Source: Gammaproteobacteria bacterium (lineage in GTDB: Bacteria; Pseudomonadota; Gammaproteobacteria; Pseudomonadales; Azotimanducaceae_A). From it: DNA of 11,033 nucleotides. Below, piece by piece: positions 5,610 through 11,033 of the stretch. Location: the NCBI GenBank assembly GCA_028819775.1, contig JAPPKV010000119.1, positions 1-11,033 on the forward strand. Reading direction: 5' to 3'. The stretch's first letter is position 1. Each line of letters begins with the position of its first letter. The translations under genes and the position numbers were made by a program. Below the pieces are notes generated by a model. The model worked only from the letters and a program-made list of their open reading frames with translations. It did not search any database and had not been told where the DNA came from.

Positions 5610-7265
5610 GTGGATCGTGGCCGAGCCTGGTCGGCGATCATCGCAATCCCGATCATCGCGTGCCCCGCAACGAGCGAGGTCCGCTTCGTCGAGGTCGCAT
5701 CGGATGCCGGCATCGACTTCGTCCACGACAGCGGCTTGGAAGGCGAGTTGTGGACCGTCGAGATCACCGGCGCGGGGGTCGGAATTCTCGACTTCGACGG
5801 CGACGGCCGCATGGACCTGTGGTTGATACAGGGCGGACCCCTCACCGACCGCGACAGGCGTGCGTTGCCGGGCGATCGTCTCTACCGCAACACAAGTACT
5901 GGCGACGAGTTGCGATTCGAAGACGTGACCCGAGCCGCCGGCGTGCGTGCGACCGGCTACGGCATGGGCATCGCCACCGGGGACATCGACAACGACGGGG
6001 ACACGGATGTTTTTCTCGCCAACTTCGGCGCCAACCAGCTGTACCTCAACGCCGGCGACGGACGCTTCCAGGACATCACGGCAACCGCAGGTATTGCCGG
6101 GGGCGACTGGTCGATCGCGGCGACATTCGCCGACATCGATGCCGACGGCTTGCTCGACCTCTACGTCGCCAACTACCTGGTGTTCGACATCGAGAACCAC
6201 GAGCCGTGCCGGGCGTATTCGTCGCGGCGAAGCTATTGCACGCCCAGCAACTACCCGCGGGCGACCGACAGGCTCTATCGGAACCTTGGCGGCGGTAGGT
6301 TCGAAGACATCAGCCGAAGCGCCGGCGTGGACTCCCGGCTCGGCGCGGGCATGGGGGTCGTCGCCGGGCACTTCAACGCCGATGACCGGATCGACTTCTA
6401 CGTCGCCAACGACGCCGACGAGAACTTCCTTTGGCTCAACCGTGGCGAGGGCCGGTTCGAAGACGACGCGCCGATGGCCGGGGCCGCCGTCAACGGCAAC
6501 GGCGTGGCGGAGGCCAGCATGGGCATCGCCGTGGCCGATTTCGACGACGACGGCGACGAGGATCTGTTCATGACCCACGACGTCAAGGAGTCCAACACCC
6601 TGTTCGTCAACGACGGCAGCGGCTGGTTCGAGGATCGCTCCAACATCCTCGGCGTCGCAGCCGGGAGCATGGCCTTCACCGGGTTCGGCACGGGCTGGAT
6701 CGACGTCGACAACGACGGCGATCTGGACCTGTTCGCTGCCAACGGCTCCGTGCAGATCGTGGAATCCCAGCGCAACGCCGGTGTGGTGCCACCGCTCAAG
6801 CAATTCAACCAGCTTTGGTTGCGTGGCGAGGAACGCTACCGCCTCGCGGATGGAGGACCGGCTTTTACCGCTGATGGTGTCAGTCGGGGCGCGGCATTCG
6901 GCGACTTGGAGGACGACGGCGACATCGACATCGTGGTCTCCAACAACCATGGCCCGGTGAGGCTGTACCGCAACGACAGCGGCGGCGACGACACCGTGCA
7001 TTGGCTGGGCTTCGACCTCAAGCGCGGCGGGTCGCCCGCGATCGGCGCCCGGATAGCCCTGGAGGGCGTGAGTCCGGCGAACCGAAGTGTGCGCACTGGC
7101 GGCAGCTACGCATCCGCACAGGATCCGCGCATCCTGTTCGGCCTGGGCGACGATGCCACGCCCCGTCACGTTAACGTTCGCTGGCCGAATGGAGAGAGCC
7201 AACGCTACGGTCCTTTCCAGGCGGATCGCTACCACGTGCTTCGCCAAGGCGAACCCGACCGATGA
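5610..7265 (+). CDS. Exported CRTAC1-like FG-GAP/VCBS beta-propeller protein with ASPIC/UnbV domain
   Basis: 551 aa from a GTG. The N-terminus (MDRGRAWSAIIAIPIIACPA) is a signal sequence with a lipobox-like IIAC, so Cys18 may be lipidated. Seven calcium-loop-like FG-GAP motifs (DxDxDGxxD) occur at about 61, 125, 175, 254 (degenerate, HFNADDRID), 310, 365 and 432, as expected for a seven-bladed propeller. Cys200 and Cys210 bracket the CRAYSSRRSYC insert, a CRTAC1-family feature probably closed by a disulfide. Residues 475-545 form the ASPIC/UnbV domain (IGARIAL, GGSYASAQDPRILFGLG, VNVRWPNGESQ). The reading frame stays open further upstream inside the Sel1 gene, but GTG 5610 is the start that exposes the signal peptide. 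No catalytic motif is seen; a Ca-dependent binding or adhesion role is inference. It overlaps the next gene by 4 bp (ATGA). Confidence 0.85.
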   Translation: MDRGRAWSAIIAIPIIACPATSEVRFVEVASDAGIDFVHDSGLEGELWTVEITGAGVGILDFDGDGRMDLWLIQGGPLTDRDRRALPGDRLYRNTSTGDELRFEDVTRAAGVRATGYGMGIATGDIDNDGDTDVFLANFGANQLYLNAGDGRFQDITATAGIAGGDWSIAATFADIDADGLLDLYVANYLVFDIENHEPCRAYSSRRSYCTPSNYPRATDRLYRNLGGGRFEDISRSAGVDSRLGAGMGVVAGHFNADDRIDFYVANDADENFLWLNRGEGRFEDDAPMAGAAVNGNGVAEASMGIAVADFDDDGDEDLFMTHDVKESNTLFVNDGSGWFEDRSNILGVAAGSMAFTGFGTGWIDVDNDGDLDLFAANGSVQIVESQRNAGVVPPLKQFNQLWLRGEERYRLADGGPAFTADGVSRGAAFGDLEDDGDIDIVVSNNHGPVRLYRNDSGGDDTVHWLGFDLKRGGSPAIGARIALEGVSPANRSVRTGGSYASAQDPRILFGLGDDATPRHVNVRWPNGESQRYGPFQADRYHVLRQGEPDR

Positions 7266-8818
7266 ACGGGCGATGGATCGCATGCGGGATGACCGCCACC
7301 ATCATGTTGGCCGGCCCCACCCACGCTCAAGGCACATCCGAAACCGCAACGCCCTCAACCGAGGAAGACTGGACGGATCTCCTCAACGAGACGCTGCGCG
7401 AGGCGCGCGAGGAGGTGGAGCGGGACGTTGTGCAACTCGAAGACGCCCTGGCGCGGGCCGAAGCGTGGGGACGCCTCGGCATGCTCTACCACGCGCAGTC
7501 GCTGCTCGACGAGGCCGAGGAGGCATACCGGGAGGCGCTACGCCACGCTCCCTCCGTGCCTTGGCACTACCTTCTCGCCGTGGTGCTTGGCGAGCGCGGC
7601 GAGATCGGTCCCGCCATCGCGCAATACCAAAGAGCCATCGCGCTCGCGGAAGACGGACACGGTCCGTCATCCTACCGGCTGGGTGTCGCGCACCTGGTCA
7701 GGGGCGACCACGCCGCGGCTGCCGAAGCTCTCGACGCCGCAAGGGCCGCGATGCCGGAATCGGCCGCCGTTATCGCAGCCCAGGCGGACGTCGCGATGGC
7801 CGCCCGGGAATGGCTCACGGCGAGGATCCTGCTCGAGCGCGCCTTGGCGGTCGAGCCGAACGCCGGTCAAGTGGCCTACAAACTCGGCCAGGTGCACCGC
7901 CGTCTCGGCAATCTCGACCAGGCTCGCCGATGGCTCGAACGACGCAGCGAGGTCGCACCGGCGATCGAGGATCCCCTGCTCCTGGAAGTCGCGAGCTTGA
8001 GCATGAGCCCGAAGTTCTTCATGAAAGCCGGGGAACGCGCTTGGCGCAGGGGCGACCGGGAGGACGCGCTGGCGGCGTGGCGCAACGCGGTCGCCCTGGC
8101 ACCCGAAGACGTCGACGCCGGTCTCGTGCTCTCGCACGCGTTGGGCGAGATCGGCGAGCGCGATGCAGCCCTGGCGGAAACCAGGCGGGTACTCGAACTT
8201 GATCGGCAATCGGCGCGGGGCTGGTACCTCCTCGCCTATCTGCAGCGGGGCTCGGACGACCCGACCGAGGCGCTCGAAGCGATCGACCAGTCGCTGGCAC
8301 TGGATGGCGATACGACCGCCCGAGCGCTTCGTGCTGCGCTACGAATGCGCGCCAAGCGTTTCGGCGAGGCGGCCGAAGACTACGCGGCACTCGTCGACTC
8401 GCTCCCGGAGGATGCCTACGTGCATTACTGGATGGGAATGGCCAGGCTGGCTGCCGGCGACTGTCCGGCCGCACGCCCGGCGCTGGCCAAGGCAGTGCGG
8501 CTTCAACCGACTTGGGGCCAAGCGCACATCGCCTTGACCCGCGCCGACGCGTCCTGCGGCGATGGCGATGCGCGACGTTCGGCTCGCCAACGTGCCCGGG
8601 AACTGCTGGCTGCCAATGACAACATCGGGACTCGCGTCACCCTCGCGATTGCGGAACTCGGCCTCGGGAATGCGAGCGCCGCCCGGGCTGCGATCGCGGA
8701 CCTGGGCATGGATGCCGACACAACATGGCTGAACGACGCTTTCGAGCGCAACGTCGTGCCGGCCGTGTCGTTTCGGCCCGGCTCGGATTGGTGGCTTCCC
8801 GCGGAAGTCCGGCGTTAG
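7262..8818 (+). CDS. Exported tetratricopeptide-repeat protein
   Basis: 518 aa. A Sec signal peptide (MNGRWIACGMTATIMLAGPT, cleavage probably after HA at 22) predicts a periplasmic location. After an acidic helix (34-60) come about ten TPR units at roughly 66-99, 100-133, 136-167, 168-200, 202-234, 252-283, 284-317, 318-350, 352-383 and 384-416, with a degenerate one to about 450; examples are AWGRLGMLYHAQSLLDEA and AYKLGQVHRRLGNLDQA. The regular pattern breaks at 235-251. The last 65 residues, ending in FRPGSDWWLPAEVRR, are not TPR-like. The ATG overlaps the preceding FG-GAP stop by 4 bp, so the two are translationally coupled and probably made in fixed ratio. TPR solenoids act as scaffolds; this one may hold the FG-GAP propeller or the Sel1-like protein, which is inference. 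Confidence 0.85.
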   Translation: MNGRWIACGMTATIMLAGPTHAQGTSETATPSTEEDWTDLLNETLREAREEVERDVVQLEDALARAEAWGRLGMLYHAQSLLDEAEEAYREALRHAPSVPWHYLLAVVLGERGEIGPAIAQYQRAIALAEDGHGPSSYRLGVAHLVRGDHAAAAEALDAARAAMPESAAVIAAQADVAMAAREWLTARILLERALAVEPNAGQVAYKLGQVHRRLGNLDQARRWLERRSEVAPAIEDPLLLEVASLSMSPKFFMKAGERAWRRGDREDALAAWRNAVALAPEDVDAGLVLSHALGEIGERDAALAETRRVLELDRQSARGWYLLAYLQRGSDDPTEALEAIDQSLALDGDTTARALRAALRMRAKRFGEAAEDYAALVDSLPEDAYVHYWMGMARLAAGDCPAARPALAKAVRLQPTWGQAHIALTRADASCGDGDARRSARQRARELLAANDNIGTRVTLAIAELGLGNASAARAAIADLGMDADTTWLNDAFERNVVPAVSFRPGSDWWLPAEVRR

Positions 8819-8834
8819 GAGTCCGACACAGCGC

Positions 8835-8857
8835 GCCGCCACAAGGGCGGCCCCTAC
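8835..8857 (-). repeat. REP-like element between convergent genes
   Basis: On the minus strand: GTAG head (8857-8854), GGG, then a perfect 6-bp hairpin GCCGCC, loop CTTGT, GGCGGC (plus-strand arms 8835-8840 and 8846-8851). Head and loop are identical to 3762-3784 while the stem bases differ but remain fully paired. It sits in the 66-bp gap between the convergent TPR and S9 genes, where it could act as a bidirectional mRNA 3'-end stabiliser. No T-tract is present, so it is not a canonical terminator. Confidence 0.7.
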
Positions 8858-8884
8858 GAGCGGCTCCTTCGGCTGCGCGTTGCC

Positions 8885-10858
8885 TTATTCCGGCGCTAGA
8901 TTCGACTGGATGAATCCGGCGAGCGCCTTGAAACCCTGTCGCTTCTCCTCGTCGGTGAGCCAGTTGTCCGTCCGTTCGTTGTCGAGGATCACGAACTCGT
9001 GTGGCAGGTCGCCGGCACGCAATTCCCGGACCAGGTCCATGACCTGTTCCTGGATATTGTTGCGGTATTGCTGGCCTTCGAGGAGCATCACCGGCATACG
9101 CAGTTCGCGTGCCCGCCAGCGGGGTGAGATCTCTTTGAACCGGTCTTCGCTGGCCGTCGGACCGACGGTCGTAGCCTCCCAACGCTCCCTGGACCCCCGT
9201 GGTTGCAGGAACTTCCAGATGGCCACCATGTCGTACATCCCCGCAATGCCCGCCGCACAGCGGTACAGGCGGCGGTGGTCGAGGGCGGACTGCATCGCCG
9301 CGTACGCGCCCCACCGTCTTCCCACGATGCAGATCCGGTTCGGATCGGCAATGCCCTGACGACTCAGGAAGCGGACGCCCTCCGCGATGTCGTCCAGGAT
9401 GTAACCGCCCCATTCGCCGAACCCCGCCTTGGTGTAGTCCGTACCGAAGCCCGTCTTACCCCGGTGGTTCACGTTCAGTACCCCGATGCCGAGGCTTGCG
9501 AAGAACTGCGCTTCGGCATCCCAATCCCAGGTCGCGGCCATCCCCCCGGTCAGGCCGTCGTGGACCCAAACGATGAACGGCAGTTTCTGTCCCGCGCCCT
9601 TCGGCAGTGTGACGTAGGCGGGAATGCGGGTGTCGTCGGGTCCCGGGAACTCGAGCGGATGGCGCTCGCCGAGCTTGTAGTTGGCGACGGCTTCGTTCCG
9701 GTCGAAGAGCTTGCTGAGCTTGTTGCCGTCGGTGTCGAACAGGTAGTACGTCCCCGGATTGGCGTCCCCGGACACGGTCGCGATGGCTTTAGAGTTGTCC
9801 CTGGCGAACGTCAAGCTGACGTTCATGTTCTTGAACTGGCCCCGCAGGTGGTTGTGGATCTGTGCGGCCAGGTGCTGCGGGTTCGGATAGTGCCACTGCG
9901 GGAAGTGATCGTCGTAGCGGACCGCGTAGAGCTCGTTCTTGCCGTCCAGATAATAGGTGTGGACGTCGGTACGAGCCGGACGGAACGCGTTGGTGATCTC
10001 GCCGGTGTTGAGGTCGATATAGCTGAGCGTGCCGATGTCGCCCGTGATGGTTTCGAGCAGGTAGACCGTATCCTCGTCCGGCCCCTTGCCGACGATGGAC
10101 ACGCCGGCATCGTCGAATGGACCTTCGTACGCCGTCTTCCACTCGCCGTCGCCGGTGGCGCGGTAGATGAGGAACGACTGGGGGTTGAACGTCCTACCGC
10201 GGAGTTCCGGCTTCCCGTAGGCGAGTAGCACGTTGCCGTCGTCGTCCGTGTAGACGTCCACGACTATTCCGTCGATGCGTTCCAGAGACTTGTAGGACTC
10301 CCGCAGCATGTCGTACTGGAAGACTTCCGAGCTCGTCTCCCCCTTGATGATCGCCCGGGCGTCGAACGAGCCGGGGAACATGTGCTGACGCAGGCGAACC
10401 GGGTAGCCGCCGAAACGGCCGCGCAGTTCGCCATCTTCGCGGCCAACGCCTAGCTCCTGTCGCGAAAACAGTTGATCCGCCCTGTTGGTCGTGATGTCGA
10501 ACCGGTGGTAGCGACCGATGTTCGGGAACTCCTGCCAATAGGGATCTCCCATCCGCGATCGCAGGATCAGCGTCTTGTTGTCGATCCAGCCATGATCGAA
10601 GACGTTGACGTCCTCCTTGAACAGGAACGACGCCACGATGTCGCCGTTGTCGACGCGGATCACGTCCACGGTCTCGACGCCGTCCTCTTTCATTCGCTGC
10701 AACGCGAAATGCTCGCCGTCCGGCGCGAGAACCGGGCTCTCGTTGGGTGCCTGTCCGAAGAACGCGGCGACGTGCGCGTCGTCCACCTGCCCGAGCGCCG
10801 CACCGCAAACCAGACTCGAAATGCCGCCCACGATGGCGGCGAGTGTCGTACGCCTCAT
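8885..10858 (-). CDS. Exported S9 (prolyl oligopeptidase-type) family protein, predicted catalytically inactive
   Basis: 657 aa. A Sec signal peptide (MRRTTLAAIVGGISSLVCGA, cleavage near residue 23) is followed by a beta-propeller-like region (about 40-400: SPVLAPDGEHFALQ, YIDLNTGEI, YYLFDTDGNKL) and a C-terminal alpha/beta-hydrolase domain of peptidase family S9 (about 405-654: IPAYVTLPKG, LNVNHRGKTGFG, DDIAEGVRFLSRQGIADPNR). The family's GxSxGGY nucleophile motif reads GRRWGAY (513-519), so Ser is Arg515. The HGxxD aspartate site reads EGQQY, so Asp is Tyr598. The histidine site before WL is Asn632. The oxyanion HGGP motif reads HDGL (433-436). The fold is retained but all triad residues are gone, suggesting a pseudoenzyme. 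The start at 10858 has AGGAGG at 6-nt spacing. It is monocistronic in view and convergent with the TPR gene. Confidence 0.88.
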   Translation of the reverse strand: MRRTTLAAIVGGISSLVCGAALGQVDDAHVAAFFGQAPNESPVLAPDGEHFALQRMKEDGVETVDVIRVDNGDIVASFLFKEDVNVFDHGWIDNKTLILRSRMGDPYWQEFPNIGRYHRFDITTNRADQLFSRQELGVGREDGELRGRFGGYPVRLRQHMFPGSFDARAIIKGETSSEVFQYDMLRESYKSLERIDGIVVDVYTDDDGNVLLAYGKPELRGRTFNPQSFLIYRATGDGEWKTAYEGPFDDAGVSIVGKGPDEDTVYLLETITGDIGTLSYIDLNTGEITNAFRPARTDVHTYYLDGKNELYAVRYDDHFPQWHYPNPQHLAAQIHNHLRGQFKNMNVSLTFARDNSKAIATVSGDANPGTYYLFDTDGNKLSKLFDRNEAVANYKLGERHPLEFPGPDDTRIPAYVTLPKGAGQKLPFIVWVHDGLTGGMAATWDWDAEAQFFASLGIGVLNVNHRGKTGFGTDYTKAGFGEWGGYILDDIAEGVRFLSRQGIADPNRICIVGRRWGAYAAMQSALDHRRLYRCAAGIAGMYDMVAIWKFLQPRGSRERWEATTVGPTASEDRFKEISPRWRARELRMPVMLLEGQQYRNNIQEQVMDLVRELRAGDLPHEFVILDNERTDNWLTDEEKRQGFKALAGFIQSNLAPE

Positions 10859-10864
10859 GATTCC

Positions 10865-10870
10865 CCTCCT
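10865..10870 (-). promoter_or_regulatory. Strong ribosome binding site for the S9-family gene
   Basis: AGGAGG on the minus strand, 6 nt before the ATG at 10858. It fixes the start of the S9-family protein over an in-frame upstream ATG at 10912, which lies at the predicted -10 and would put 18 charged residues before the signal peptide. It is the best Shine-Dalgarno in the window. Confidence 0.85.
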
Positions 10871-10907
10871 CTCAATGCAATCGGGCTGCCTTCGAGGCTC
10901 GCACCTG

Positions 10908-10935
10908 AGCATAGCGCCCTAGCATTGCGGTGCAA
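10908..10935 (-). promoter_or_regulatory. Putative sigma-70 promoter of the S9-family gene
   Basis: On the minus strand TTGCAC (10935-10930) and TATGCT (10913-10908) are separated by 16 nt. Matches to consensus are 3/6 and 4/6. The predicted transcript starts near 10901, about 42 nt before the ATG, and includes the AGGAGG site. The -35 lies inside the dyad at 10917-10944. Confidence 0.35.
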
Positions 10936-10944
10936 ATGCTAGGG
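10917..10944. promoter_or_regulatory. Perfect 10-bp-arm inverted repeat, candidate operator
   Basis: CCCTAGCATT (10917-10926) and AATGCTAGGG (10935-10944) are perfect inverted arms around an 8-bp centre GCGGTGCA. The dyad covers the predicted -35 of the S9-family gene, in the position expected for a dimeric repressor or activator site. It could instead be a hairpin ending a transcript that enters from beyond the window; no T-tract supports that. No regulator gene is nearby. Confidence 0.55.
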
Positions 10945-10947
10945 TAC

Positions 10948-10980
10948 GTAGGCGGCGGTGTCGGTCGGTGTCGCCGCTAC
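10948..10980. repeat. GTAG-bounded imperfect palindrome with a GGTGTCG direct repeat
   Basis: GTAG (10948-10951) pairs with CTAC (10977-10980), and CGGCG (10953-10957) pairs with CGCCG (10972-10976), leaving one bulged G. Inside, GGTGTCG occurs twice with a 10-bp period (10957-10963 and 10967-10973). It shares the GTAG head of the other repeats but not the CTTGT loop. The remaining bases to 11033 show no convincing gene; two minus-strand frames stay open to the edge and could be the end of an upstream gene. Confidence 0.4.
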
Positions 10981-11033
10981 GGGTGTACGACAAATCGTTG
11001 GTGAGTGGGCGCTAACGTCGTCATGCGGCGATC

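Noticed and set aside
5592..7283. A 563-codon open frame on the minus strand
   Set aside because: It is antisense to the FG-GAP/ASPIC gene, whose domains are clear. The frame is open because of GC-rich third positions and repeated GAC/GGC codons, and it shows no recognisable domain.
8819..8884. Intrinsic terminator between the convergent TPR and S9 genes
   Set aside because: A good hairpin is present but neither strand has a following T-tract, so it is reported as a REP-like element instead.
9203..10228. A 341-codon open frame on the plus strand
   Set aside because: It is antisense to the S9-family gene, which has a signal peptide, a Shine-Dalgarno and conserved motifs.
11023..11033. ATG near the right edge as the start of another gene
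   Set aside because: Only three codons are in the window and no Shine-Dalgarno precedes it, so it cannot be supported.

Overview
The window looks like chromosomal DNA of a GC-rich Gram-negative bacterium, most probably an uncultured gammaproteobacterium. The evidence is composition (GC-rich third codon positions that keep long antisense frames open), proteobacterial-type CysE, NAD kinase, XdhC and ELM1-family proteins, several Sec signal peptides, and GTAG-headed REP-like extragenic palindromes. The taxonomic call is inference. No tRNA, rRNA, CRISPR array, transposase or phage gene was seen.

Layout: (1) 1-184, palindrome-rich intergenic DNA ending in a -10-like hexamer inside a perfect inverted repeat beside the xdhC start. 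(2) 185-1803, a translationally coupled pair, XdhC and a MobA-like nucleotidyltransferase, for molybdenum cofactor maturation; no molybdoenzyme is in view. (3) 1800-2699 (-), NAD kinase, convergent with and overlapping the previous gene by 4 bp, carrying an 11-G tract in its coding sequence. (4) 2880-3719, serine acetyltransferase CysE, divergent from NAD kinase. (5) 3720-3938, intergenic DNA with an inverted REP pair and G10/C10 tracts. (6) 3939-4892, an ELM1/GtrOC1-type putative glycosyltransferase. (7) 4924-8818, a three-gene operon of predicted exported proteins: Sel1-like, seven-bladed FG-GAP/ASPIC-UnbV (CRTAC1-like, possible lipoprotein), and a TPR solenoid. (8) 8819-8884, a convergent gap holding a REP element. 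(9) 8885-10858 (-), an exported S9-type prolyl oligopeptidase-family protein in which all three catalytic triad residues are replaced. (10) 10859-11033, its promoter region, with a strong Shine-Dalgarno and a perfect 10-bp-arm dyad over the predicted -35.

The most interesting parts are the triad-less S9 protein and the exported Sel1 / FG-GAP / TPR operon beside it, which looks like a set of scaffold or binding proteins rather than enzymes. Whether the two are functionally linked cannot be decided from the sequence. The left half is housekeeping metabolism: cofactor maturation, NADP synthesis, cysteine synthesis and envelope glycosylation.
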